From assembly GCF_001550065.1 (NCBI RefSeq), contig NZ_LRUB01000032.1, forward strand, positions 7,501-71,500: DNA of 64,000 nucleotides, read 5' to 3'. Each line of letters begins with the position of its first letter. Position 1 is the stretch's first letter. Positions 8,356 through 19,264 of the stretch are shown here, piece by piece. The position numbers were made by a program, and so were the translations under genes. Source of the DNA: Kordiimonas lipolytica. Its GTDB lineage: Bacteria; Pseudomonadota; Alphaproteobacteria; Sphingomonadales; Kordiimonadaceae. Under the pieces are notes generated by a model, which did not search any database, was not told the origin of the DNA, and saw only the letters and a list, made by a program, of their open reading frames with translations.

Positions 8356-10176
8356 TCAGGTCGGCACCACGTCAAAAGGCGTGGTCATGCGTACGCTGTC
8401 GTCCGTAAACGGTACCGTGCCATGCCAGACATAAGACGGGAACAAAGCCAGAAGCCCTGGTTCCGGCTTGATGATCTTTCTGATTTCTTCCCTTCCCTCT
8501 CCAAGCGCAAGACCACTTTCACCAAACTTGATCCAACCCTCATGGGCCTGGTCAGTATCACACACGCTTTCAGGCACCTGCACATAGAAAGCCGAACTGA
8601 TCCAGCCGGCTGGGTGCACGTGGTTGACATGGAAGCCATCTTTCGTCAGCCGCACAGACCATGAACCTGCAAACCGGAAGGTCTGGCTTTTGCGGCTGAG
8701 CAGCGGATGCTCTGCGTCATCAGGCAGAGAGGAGATATAGCGCGAAACGCATTTCTCCAGCTGTTGCCTGAGGGTCTGCACGATAGGCACAGGGCGGAAG
8801 AACAGGCGTCCGTGCGTCTGGGTGCCGCCCCGCAATGTCTGTTCAAGTGGCCGCACCTGGGTGACATGCATATCTGTCACTGTTTTCTCAAGCTCCTCTA
8901 GGAACTCCTCAAGCGACCCGTAGCCCTCGGGTGTTTCGATCCTTTGCGGCTGTACAAAGCGGTCATAATCATTGAGCCAAGCTTCACGTTTGTCGCCCAG
9001 GAACCGCCAGCAAAGGCCGCGATAACACCACATCTCCTGGTCAAATAGGTTCAGTTTCTCTGCCGCCTCCAGGTGACCGAGCGCACGCTCATATTCGCCC
9101 TTTTGGATAAGGAGGCGAGAGAAGTCCATGCGGATTGGCTGATGATCCGGGTTAGCATTCACTGCCTTGTCGAAATAGTCGACGCTTGCATCCACATCGC
9201 CCTTAGCCGCCAGAATGCGGGCCTTCCTGCGAAACAGCCCCGCGTCTCCGCCCAACTCAGAGAGTGCCTCATCAACAATAGCTTCAGCTGCCTCCTGGTT
9301 ACCCGCCAGTTCCAGCGACTTTACATAGGCTTCCCGGAGTTCCGCAGAATCCGGGGCGCTCTTGATCCCAACCTGATAGGACTTGGCAAACAGGTCGCGC
9401 TTGCCGTGCTCCCAATACATCTGGTTCAGGGTCTCATGTGCATCCAGGAAATCTGGCTTGAGTGCAATGGCCGTGCGGTATTGTTCATCGGCCTCATCAT
9501 ACCTGCCGAGTTCATAAAGGGCATTTGCAAGGTTGTACCGAAGTTCAGCAACCCTGGGCTCAATTGCCATGGCACGCATATAATAATCCAGCGCTTCCGC
9601 CTGCCTGTCCTGCATCCGCAGGGCCACACCCATGTTATGGAGGGCGCGATAATAATCGGGCTTCACCTTGAGCGCATGACCGTAAGCCTCAACGGCCTTG
9701 TCAAGCTGGTCTGTCTCCTTGAAGGAAATACCAATAGCATTGGCGAAACGCGGGTCATTTGGATTGATGGCTTGAGCCTTTTCCAAGGCCTGAATTGCCT
9801 CATCATGCTGGTCCAGACTTTGGTAGACCAGCCCCAAATTGAAGAACGGCTCGGCAAATCCTTGCTGCGCTGCGGCCGCCTTTTCATAGGCTCCGATGGC
9901 TTCCTGTTGCCGCTTCATATCCCGCAAAAGGTTGCCCAGATTATTGAGCATTTGCGCGTTGTCAGGCTGGCCGGATAAAGCCTGTCTTAATGACTTTTCT
10001 GCTTCTGCAAACCGGCCCTGGCGTCGCCGAATCAAGGCCAGGAGGTGCAGAGCGTTTGGCTCAGCCACAACCTGGGCGAGGATCGCACGGCAACATTGCT
10101 CAGCCTTTGCCAGGTTGCCCTGACCAAATGCCTGCCCGCCCTGTTGTAGGATCTGTTGCAACTGCGCGTTACTCAA
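8356..10176 (-). CDS. TPR protein with C-terminal 2OG-Fe(II) oxygenase domain
   Basis: 606 residues. About ten tetratricopeptide repeats occupy residues ~1-400 (LGNLLRDMKRQQEAIGAYEKAAAAQ and following units). The C-terminal ~110 residues match the PF13759-type putative 2OG-Fe(II) oxygenase: HVNHVHPAGWISSAFYVQVPE carries the HxH-type iron ligands, FPSYVWHGTVPF the distal His, and VRMTTPFDV the Arg expected to bind 2-oxoglutarate. No signal peptide. It lies back to back with TBDR2 (291 bp between starts). With the TPR-sulfotransferase it forms a pair of TPR-tethered modifying enzymes. The enzyme class is well supported; activity and target are inference. Confidence 0.88.
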   Translation of the reverse strand: MSNAQLQQILQQGGQAFGQGNLAKAEQCCRAILAQVVAEPNALHLLALIRRRQGRFAEAEKSLRQALSGQPDNAQMLNNLGNLLRDMKRQQEAIGAYEKAAAAQQGFAEPFFNLGLVYQSLDQHDEAIQALEKAQAINPNDPRFANAIGISFKETDQLDKAVEAYGHALKVKPDYYRALHNMGVALRMQDRQAEALDYYMRAMAIEPRVAELRYNLANALYELGRYDEADEQYRTAIALKPDFLDAHETLNQMYWEHGKRDLFAKSYQVGIKSAPDSAELREAYVKSLELAGNQEAAEAIVDEALSELGGDAGLFRRKARILAAKGDVDASVDYFDKAVNANPDHQPIRMDFSRLLIQKGEYERALGHLEAAEKLNLFDQEMWCYRGLCWRFLGDKREAWLNDYDRFVQPQRIETPEGYGSLEEFLEELEKTVTDMHVTQVRPLEQTLRGGTQTHGRLFFRPVPIVQTLRQQLEKCVSRYISSLPDDAEHPLLSRKSQTFRFAGSWSVRLTKDGFHVNHVHPAGWISSAFYVQVPESVCDTDQAHEGWIKFGESGLALGEGREEIRKIIKPEPGLLALFPSYVWHGTVPFTDDSVRMTTPFDVVPT

Positions 10177-10320
10177 AAAGAGCCTCCTTTTGCCAATTCT
10201 TTAGCGTGCTTACACCGGTTTGAGAACGAAAAACTAGCTGTCGCAACATAATGTCATCACAACATTTTTTGCATGGATACGCCTTAAGTTTAGTCTGGGT
10301 TAGTTTCAGAAGTTACATTT

Positions 10321-10349
10321 TTGTCACACTTGGATTTCATAATTAATGA
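10321..10349 (+). promoter_or_regulatory. candidate sigma-70 promoter of TBDR2
   Basis: TTGTCA (10321-10326), a 17-base spacer, then TAATGA (10344-10349), in an A/T-rich stretch about 120 bp upstream of the receptor start. It would leave a leader of ~110 nt that includes the hairpin at 10419-10442. Confidence 0.45.
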
Positions 10350-10418
10350 TCCGTTAATCTTTGGCTTTACTCCATTTGTGGGGACCGACACTTTAGAAGC
10401 CTTAACAAAAGGTCAGGG

Positions 10419-10442
10419 GCGCCTGTCGGGGCTGGCAGGCGC
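10419..10442 (+). other. stem-loop in the TBDR2 5' leader, just before the RBS
   Basis: GCGCCTGTC-GGGGCT-GGCAGGCGC, a 9-bp stem with one G-U pair and a 6-base loop, ends about 10 bases before the Shine-Dalgarno (GGAGGAG, ~10455-10461). It could protect the mRNA or control access to the ribosome site. No known riboswitch is recognised. Confidence 0.45.
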
Positions 10443-10467
10443 TACTTATCTCTGGGAGGAGTAACTT

Positions 10468-13400
10468 ATGAATAGCACAGAGCTATTGAAGAACCGGCTG
10501 GCATACAGCACGGCTTCACTGCTTATTGCGGCAGCGGGCATGATGGGCACGTCCGGCGCAATGGCACAAGATGCGCAATGCGCCGCCGACGAAGTGATCA
10601 ACGACGCTGGCGAGTGCGTAATGGAAGACGAACTGGTAGAGGTGGTTGTTACGGGTTCCCGTATCCGCCGCAGCGAATTTACCAGCGCTTCCCCAATCCA
10701 GATTATTTCGGGTCAGAAGTCCCGTGAAATCGGTCTGATCAGTGCTGCAGACGTTCTGCAGTCCACCGTACAAACGTCCGGTCTTCAGATTGATAATACC
10801 TTCGGTGGTTTCGTGATCGACAACGGTCCTGGTTCGCAGCAGATTGGCCTGCGCGGCCTCGACCCAGAGCGTACTCTTGTTGTGCTCAACGGTCGTCGTC
10901 TGGCGCCTGCTGGTATCGGTGGCGCGCCAACATCACCTGACCTGAACTTGATCCCAAGTATCATGGTTGATCAGTATGACATCCTGCTTGACGGCGCTTC
11001 CACCATTTATGGTTCCGACGCTATCGCAGGCGTGGTGAACATCAAACTGCGTCAGGACGTTGAAGGCTTTGAGGTCGATGCATCCTACCAGGTTCCATTC
11101 GCTGGTGGCGGCGAAGAGCTGACGGCTTCTGTCCTGTGGGGCACGAAGACGGACCGCGCGAGTTTCATGATCGGTGCCGAATTCTATGACCGTAAGGCGC
11201 AGACTGTGGGCGAAAACCCATACATGGGCGAGTGTGAAGGCTATGAGTATGAAGACGCTCAGGGTAACCGTTACCAAGGCGACCGCACATTGGGCCCAGA
11301 GTCCCGTGGCATCGTTGATTGTAGCATCTTCCCTCTGACCAACCGTATATCTATCCCGGTGTTCTGGGGCAGCGTTTACTACACGCCTGGTTTCTCCAAC
11401 ACTGGTATCCCTGGTGTGTCGGACGGTATTCCTAACTTCTCTGAATCGTCCGTGACTGGCTTTGCCGGCTTCTTCCCTCACTGGGTAGCAGCTGACAGCA
11501 ACGCAAACGGTGACCTGACAGACGACAATGGCTATGCCATCGTTGACTGGGATGGCGATGGCCTCAAGGACTTCGACTTCCAGGACCCGTTCTATGCATT
11601 TGATCGTTCTGATTATGCGCAACAATCCCAATTCATCACACCATCCCAGCGTGTGACAATCTTGGGTACTGCAGACTATAACCTGCAGGACGAAAACGAT
11701 ACGACCTTCTACTTCGAAGGCCTGTATTCTCAGCGTGATGACAGCAGCTTCGCAGCTGGCTACCAGTTGTTCCCAACTGTTGGCGCTGACAACCCGTACA
11801 ACCCTTGTGGTGTGGACGGTGTTGACTGTCTTGGCGTGATCGGTTTCCCAATTGGCCCAACCTCCGTGACCCCAATTGTGAACATCCGCGGCGACCGTGA
11901 TACGGCGAACTTCGACCTCTACCAGTACCGTCTGGTTGGTGGTGTTCGTGGTAACATCAGCGCGCTCGACAATTTCGGCGAAGGTAACTGGTCCTATGAC
12001 GCATACGGTTCCTATAGCTACTCAAAAGGTACAAACAGCCGCTTTGGTATCAGCGCACCTCGTCTTGAGCAGTCTCTTGACGCAACGCGTGACGGCAACG
12101 GCAATGTAGTTTGTAACGATCCATCAAACGGTTGTGTTGCCGTAAATCTGTTCGGTGACAACATCTTCCAAGAAGGTGGGGGTACATTCACCGCCGCGGA
12201 AGCAGACTTCCTGTTTGTTGAGCGTTACTCGGAAACAATTGTTAAGCAGACAATGGCCAGTGCATTCCTGACGGGTGACCTGTTCCGTCTGCCATGGAAC
12301 GACACTGTTGTTCCAATCGTGTTCGGTTACGAATTCCGCCGCGACACCATTGCTTCCAACCCGAACGACGTAGCAGCCGACGGCCTGCTCTTCGGCTGGT
12401 TTGCTGACGCTGGCGCAGACGGTTCCCGTGACCTGCATGAATTCTATGCAGAAACTCACTTCGACCTGCTGCAAGGTCTGCCATTCGCAGAAGAACTGTC
12501 GATCGACGCATCCGCGCGCTGGACAGATGAGAGCTACTATTCTCCGGCCACCACGTACGCTGTAAAAGGTCTGTACCGTCCGGTTGAATATCTGACCTTC
12601 CGCGGCAGCTATGGCACGTCTTACCGTGCACCAAACCTGCGTGAGCACTTCCTGAATGGCACCACGGGCTTTAACGCTGTTTCTGACCCGTGTGTTGTTC
12701 CTGAATCGGCTCGGGTCAATGCGCCTGGCAGCCAGCCTGGCGATCCTCAGGTTTATAATGCAGCAGAAGACACTCGTCTTGACCGCGTTCTCGACGCGTG
12801 TCGTGCAGACGGTGTTGATCCGACTACACTTGGTCTGAACCCGGTAACCTTTGGTTCCTACTCTGTGGAAATCAACACCGGTGGTGCACTTGACCTGACA
12901 GAAGAAGAAAGTACCAGTAAGACAGTTGGTGTTGTTCTTGAGCAACCTTGGTTCGACAACTTCGATCTCCGTCTCGCTGTGACTTACTTCGACATCGAGA
13001 TCACTGGTAGTATCGAAGAACCAACTCGGGCATTCATCATCAACCGTTGTTACGACAACCCGGATGAGCCGAACGCAACCAGCGGCTTCTGTAGCCGTAT
13101 TTCACGCGACACCGACGGCTTCATCGATCTGTTGGACACATCCTTCGTGAACGCTGGTCGTTATACGTCCAAAGGCTTCGACTTCAACATGTACTATCAG
13201 CAGGACTTTGAAGTTGGCAGCAAGACGCTTGGCGTTTCGTTCGACCTGCGTGCAACCAACCAGCGCGAGAACGTTTTCGAGCTGTTCGGTGACGTTGACG
13301 ACCTTGCTGGCGAGCCTGGCTCTCCAAACTGGCGAGCTCGCGGCCTCCTGACCCTTGAATACGATGACTTCGCATTCAACTGGGATGCTCGTTGGATCCA

Positions 13401-13692
13401 AGGCGGTGAGAACGACAACCCAGAAGACTTCGACACCACTGCCATTCCTTGTGATGGCCTGGGTGTTGGCTGTCGTCCGGTCTACTACACCGAAAACTAC
13501 ATGCGCCACAACATGTCGGTTGGCTGGAGCAACGGAAAATACCGCGTGAACGTTGGTGTTGAGAACGTGTTCAATGCCAAGCCACCTCGCGTGGACAGTG
13601 CAGGCGTCTTCAGCGTGCGCAACGTTCCAATCGGTGTTGGCTACGACGTGACTGGCCGCTCTGTCTTCATGAGCGTCGGCGCAACATTCTAA
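10468..13692 (+). CDS. TonB-dependent outer-membrane receptor (TBDR2)
   Basis: 1074 residues. Signal peptide ~1-34 (GAMA/QDAQC), then a short mature N-terminus with two cysteines (AQCAADEVINDAGECVMEDE) before the TonB box (VEVVVTGSRIRRSEF). The plug shows LRGLDPERTLVVLNGRRLAP and YDILLDGASTIYGSDAIAGVVN; the barrel ends TGRSVFMSVGATF with the terminal Phe. Many cysteines are spread through predicted loops, suggesting disulfide-locked extracellular loops. A strong GGGAGGAG precedes the ATG. It is followed by a secreted S9 peptidase on the same strand, a pairing seen in peptide-uptake loci. Codon choice is U-ending and unlike neighbouring housekeeping genes, as in TBDR1. The substrate is not deducible; a peptide is the inference from context. 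Confidence 0.95.
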   Translation: MNSTELLKNRLAYSTASLLIAAAGMMGTSGAMAQDAQCAADEVINDAGECVMEDELVEVVVTGSRIRRSEFTSASPIQIISGQKSREIGLISAADVLQSTVQTSGLQIDNTFGGFVIDNGPGSQQIGLRGLDPERTLVVLNGRRLAPAGIGGAPTSPDLNLIPSIMVDQYDILLDGASTIYGSDAIAGVVNIKLRQDVEGFEVDASYQVPFAGGGEELTASVLWGTKTDRASFMIGAEFYDRKAQTVGENPYMGECEGYEYEDAQGNRYQGDRTLGPESRGIVDCSIFPLTNRISIPVFWGSVYYTPGFSNTGIPGVSDGIPNFSESSVTGFAGFFPHWVAADSNANGDLTDDNGYAIVDWDGDGLKDFDFQDPFYAFDRSDYAQQSQFITPSQRVTILGTADYNLQDENDTTFYFEGLYSQRDDSSFAAGYQLFPTVGADNPYNPCGVDGVDCLGVIGFPIGPTSVTPIVNIRGDRDTANFDLYQYRLVGGVRGNISALDNFGEGNWSYDAYGSYSYSKGTNSRFGISAPRLEQSLDATRDGNGNVVCNDPSNGCVAVNLFGDNIFQEGGGTFTAAEADFLFVERYSETIVKQTMASAFLTGDLFRLPWNDTVVPIVFGYEFRRDTIASNPNDVAADGLLFGWFADAGADGSRDLHEFYAETHFDLLQGLPFAEELSIDASARWTDESYYSPATTYAVKGLYRPVEYLTFRGSYGTSYRAPNLREHFLNGTTGFNAVSDPCVVPESARVNAPGSQPGDPQVYNAAEDTRLDRVLDACRADGVDPTTLGLNPVTFGSYSVEINTGGALDLTEEESTSKTVGVVLEQPWFDNFDLRLAVTYFDIEITGSIEEPTRAFIINRCYDNPDEPNATSGFCSRISRDTDGFIDLLDTSFVNAGRYTSKGFDFNMYYQQDFEVGSKTLGVSFDLRATNQRENVFELFGDVDDLAGEPGSPNWRARGLLTLEYDDFAFNWDARWIQGGENDNPEDFDTTAIPCDGLGVGCRPVYYTENYMRHNMSVGWSNGKYRVNVGVENVFNAKPPRVDSAGVFSVRNVPIGVGYDVTGRSVFMSVGATF

Positions 13693-13698
13693 GAAAAG

Positions 13699-13764
13699 TC
13701 TTAGCTCACTCTTGTGGGCTAAGTTAGATTGTGGCTCCGGGAGAATTTCTCCTGGAGCCATTTT
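13699..13764 (+). terminator. two consecutive hairpins after TBDR2
   Basis: First stem CTTAGCTCAC...GTGGGCTAAG (~13700-13723). Second, stronger 14-bp stem TGGCTCCGGGAGAA / TTCTCCTGGAGCCA (13732-13760, one G-U pair) followed by TTTT only. The weak U tract suggests partial termination, so some read-through into the S9 peptidase gene is likely. Confidence 0.6.
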
Positions 13765-13830
13765 CACCTGAGGGCCCGCGTTTTCGCTCGCTGTGGCCTC
13801 TACCTTGGGAAGAGATTGGGGTGAGATTCA

Positions 13831-15744
13831 ATGCTTAAGAAACTCGGTTTCGCTCTGGCCGCTGTGCTGTCACTGACAGCTGCGCCGGGCAACACCGCCT
13901 TCGCGGAAGAAGAACAGATTCCGCTGGAGGCTTTCACCATGCTGCCTATCATTCAGGATGCGCGTATATCCCCTGATGGAAAGAAGCTTGCTGTCCTGCG
14001 TGCGACTACAGCTGCTGGCGACTATATTCTGGATATCTACGATACTCGCCGGATGGACAGAGAGCCAGTGCGCCTTGGCTCAGACAAAATGCAGATGCTT
14101 GCCGTTGGATGGGCAAACAGCGACCGCTTGTATATGACTTTCCGCGTCCAGAAGGATCGCCCGAACCGCTTGGGTAGCTACTACCGCTTCCAGCGCGCGA
14201 TTGTCGATGCTGACGGCAAAGGCGAATGGCTATACCTGCCTGATGGCAGCAGCTGGATGTCTTGGCTCCGAAGCGAGAAGGACGAAATCCTGCTAGAAAT
14301 GGATGCGAATGAAAATCGTATTCCTGACGTGGTTCGATTTAATGTCAATAACGGTCGCACACGTACAGTCATCCGTGGCAGCACCAAGATTAGCGGCTTC
14401 ATCAGTGACCTCGACGGCGATATCCGTGGTGGCACAGGCTTTGAGGTCGAATCCGGATCGATCAAATATTATGCCCGCCTCAAGGGCGATGACGATTGGC
14501 AACTGATCAAGACGGTTACACCAGACGCAGAAACCCGGGATGACTTTGATCTTCTCGCTTTTTCGGTTGATAATCCGAATGAAATCTACATCCGGGCCAA
14601 TAACGGTCAGGATAAATCAGGTATTTACACCTATAATCTGGAAACTAAGCAGACATCTGAACGCCTGTTCGGCCTGAAGTCTGTGGATGCAGGCGGTATC
14701 ATCACCGGCAACCAGCCACACAACCTAGGCAAGCTTTTAGGCTATACCTACGACGCAGGAGAATATCGCCGGTTTTATACGGATCCCGCGGAAAAAGCGC
14801 TTCATGACGCGGTACAGGCCCTGTTCCCGGAAGATGATGTGTCACTTTACAGCCGGTCCGACGACGACAATATGATCATGGTCTATGTTTCGTCCGACAC
14901 GACACCTGGCACCTATTATCTGCTGAAAAACAAAGCGGAGCTGATCAAGATCGGCGATACATATCCCCTTTTGGACAAGAGCAACCTCGCGGAAAAGAAA
15001 TACATCCGCTATAAAGCCCGCGACGGTCGCACCATCTATGCATACCTGACAGTGCCACGCAGCGAAGGTCCGCACCCCGGCATTGTGTTGCCGCACGGCG
15101 GTCCGTGGGTTCGTGAGACCGGTGGCTATGATGAGTGGTCCCAGCTGCTGGCCAGCAGGGGGTATGTGGTCATTCAGCCAAACTATCGCGGCTCCACAGG
15201 TTATGGTCTTGATCACTGGAAAGCCGGTGACGAGAATTGGGGCCTGAAAATGCAGGATGACCTTGATGATGCGGCCATGTATCTGGTGGAAAAGGGCCTG
15301 TCTACGAAAGACAAGCTTGCCATGTTTGGCTGGAGCTATGGCGGCTATGCGGCCTTTGTTGCTTCTATGCGCGACAACAACATTTATCAGTGCTCTGTCG
15401 CAGGAGCAGGTGTCAGCAATCTGGAACTACTGAATGCTGGCTTGCACAACAGCCCGTTCCTGAAAGAGTTGCAGCGCCCTACAATCAAGGGCATTTCGCC
15501 TGAGAAGCAGGTCGAAAAGGTCAACATTCCAATCTTCGTCGTGCATGGCGCCATTGACGAGCGTGTGCCGGTGATCCACAGCCGCCAGTTTGTTGATGAG
15601 CTGGAAAAATACGGCAAGGACTATAAGTACACCGAGATGGAAGGTCTGGACCACTTCTCGAATCGTTTTACGCACGAACACAAGAAGCAATTCTACACCG
15701 AGCTTCTTGACTGGCTCGCCAGCGACAAGTGCTTCGGCAAGTAA
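13831..15744 (+). CDS. S9 family serine peptidase (prolyl-oligopeptidase / acylaminoacyl-peptidase type)
   Basis: 637 residues. Signal peptide ~1-25 (NTAFA/EEEQ), so periplasmic or exported. An N-terminal beta-propeller-like half (~30-370) is followed by an alpha/beta-hydrolase half. The catalytic triad can be placed as S502 (GWSYGGYA), D576 (HGAIDERVPV) and H608 (EGLDHFSNR), with spacing normal for S9 enzymes. These cut short peptides, often after Pro or from a blocked N-terminus. ATG at 13831 follows a weak purine-rich site. It is downstream of TBDR2 on the same strand with a leaky terminator between, which fits import and then degradation of a peptide. Lasso-peptide isopeptidases share this fold and context, but no lasso synthesis genes are present. 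Confidence 0.93.
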   Translation: MLKKLGFALAAVLSLTAAPGNTAFAEEEQIPLEAFTMLPIIQDARISPDGKKLAVLRATTAAGDYILDIYDTRRMDREPVRLGSDKMQMLAVGWANSDRLYMTFRVQKDRPNRLGSYYRFQRAIVDADGKGEWLYLPDGSSWMSWLRSEKDEILLEMDANENRIPDVVRFNVNNGRTRTVIRGSTKISGFISDLDGDIRGGTGFEVESGSIKYYARLKGDDDWQLIKTVTPDAETRDDFDLLAFSVDNPNEIYIRANNGQDKSGIYTYNLETKQTSERLFGLKSVDAGGIITGNQPHNLGKLLGYTYDAGEYRRFYTDPAEKALHDAVQALFPEDDVSLYSRSDDDNMIMVYVSSDTTPGTYYLLKNKAELIKIGDTYPLLDKSNLAEKKYIRYKARDGRTIYAYLTVPRSEGPHPGIVLPHGGPWVRETGGYDEWSQLLASRGYVVIQPNYRGSTGYGLDHWKAGDENWGLKMQDDLDDAAMYLVEKGLSTKDKLAMFGWSYGGYAAFVASMRDNNIYQCSVAGAGVSNLELLNAGLHNSPFLKELQRPTIKGISPEKQVEKVNIPIFVVHGAIDERVPVIHSRQFVDELEKYGKDYKYTEMEGLDHFSNRFTHEHKKQFYTELLDWLASDKCFGK

Positions 15745-15760
15745 GCGATACAAAACAGGC

Positions 15761-15792
15761 AAAAAGCCGGGGAATAAGTACCCCGGCTTTTT
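15761..15792. terminator. bidirectional terminator between S9 peptidase and clpB
   Basis: AAAAAGCCGGGG-AATAAGTA-CCCCGGCTTTTT: a perfect 12-bp stem with A's before and T's after, so it can end transcripts from both strands. The two genes converge here. Confidence 0.9.
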
Positions 15793-15824
15793 CTTCTAAG
15801 CCTGAACTATCAGGCCTCTAGTTA

Positions 15825-18425
<2,601 letters not shown>

Positions 18426-18566
18426 GTGTCATCAACCCCATGATTGTCCCGCCCTTCTTTTGAAGCGACAGGGTTACTTTCGGTTACTCACAGACGCCTT
18501 CTTTGAAGCCCGCCTGCTATACACATGTGGGTATTATATCAAATTCTCGCAAGGGTAGGAGCCATG

Positions 18567-18600
18567 AAAAAAGGTCGCACCAACGCTGGCACGACCTTTT
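18567..18600 (-). terminator. terminator of the DUF4167 gene
   Basis: On the minus strand AAAAGGTCG...CGACCTTTT is followed by a run of T. It lies 28 bases beyond the stop of the DUF4167 gene and isolates it from clpB. Confidence 0.85.
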
Positions 18601-18628
18601 GGAACTCTTTAAGCCGGCACAATGGCCC

Positions 18629-19264
18629 TTAGGCGGCTTCATTGCCTTCTGGATTGCTACCAGCGTCGGCGGCAACTTCTGCAGCGGCTTCCGGCACGAC
18701 ATCAGCCTTGGGGCTGCGGCGGCGCACAGGTGCCCGGCGACGCTTCGGCTTTTCTTCTGCCGTAGTGCCGTCCAGATCCAACTCCGGATGCACCTCAACA
18801 GGTTGCTCTACCGCGGCTGGATCTGCTGCATTGCCCGCTTGGCCACCATTTTGATCCTGGTCTTCAGGCTTTTTCCGCCGCCCCCGACCTCGGCGCTGCG
18901 CCTGATCGGCGTCCTGCTGCACGCTTTCAGATGACGGCTGGTCATCCTCATGCTGACCCTGGTCGCGCTGGTTTTGGTCGCGCTGGTTTTGGTCCCGCTG
19001 GTTTTGGCCGCCATTCCTTGCGGTCATCTCATTCAGGACCCGTTGATAATGGTCGGCGAACTGATAGAAATATTCAGCCTGAACCCGGTCACCAGCCTGC
19101 TTGGCTTCCCGTGCCTGGTTCTTGTATTTTTCCAGCAGTTGCTTTGGATTGCCACGAACCTTGGGTTCGTTGCTACGGTTACCAGGACCGCCATTGCTAC
19201 CTTTGCCGCCTTTGCGGGGTGCAGACCTACCGCGCTGTTTCCGCGCGTTCTGATTCTGTTTCAT
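18629..19264 (-). CDS. DUF4167 domain-containing protein
   Basis: 211 residues. The N-terminus is Arg/Lys/Gly/Asn-rich and disordered. Residues ~37-80 form the conserved helical block (NPKQLLEKYKNQAREA, AEYFYQFADHYQRVLNE) that defines DUF4167, a family almost confined to Alphaproteobacteria and usually found next to prmC, as here. The middle contains a short Q-R-D-Q-N tandem repeat and the C-terminus is Lys/Arg/Pro-rich and acidic. The basic N-terminus suggests nucleic-acid or ribosome contact, but no function is established. The ATG is at 19264, with weak purines upstream. Confidence 0.88.
   Translation of the reverse strand: MKQNQNARKQRGRSAPRKGGKGSNGGPGNRSNEPKVRGNPKQLLEKYKNQAREAKQAGDRVQAEYFYQFADHYQRVLNEMTARNGGQNQRDQNQRDQNQRDQGQHEDDQPSSESVQQDADQAQRRGRGRRKKPEDQDQNGGQAGNAADPAAVEQPVEVHPELDLDGTTAEEKPKRRRAPVRRRSPKADVVPEAAAEVAADAGSNPEGNEAA
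18961..19005. repeat. three tandem copies of a 15-bp repeat inside the DUF4167 gene
   Basis: GGTCGCGCTGGTTTT appears at 18961-18975 and 18976-18990, then with one change (GGTCCCGCTGGTTTT) at 18991-19005. The unit keeps frame and encodes a QRDQN-type pentapeptide on the minus strand. A likely slippage hotspot. Confidence 0.85.

Noticed and set aside
12124..12945. Antisense open frame inside TBDR2
   Set aside because: Shadow of the receptor gene; the translation is low in sense and has no signal or domain.
10468..15744. Lasso-peptide biosynthetic cluster
   Set aside because: Receptor and S9 peptidase fit, but no precursor, cyclase or transglutaminase-like protease gene is present in the window.
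18426..18560. Heat-shock sigma-factor promoter of clpB
   Set aside because: CTTC/CTTG-like elements can be found but none has a convincing -10 at the right distance.
18961..19005. CRISPR-like array
   Set aside because: Units are 15 bp, directly adjacent and in frame in a coding gene; there are no spacers.
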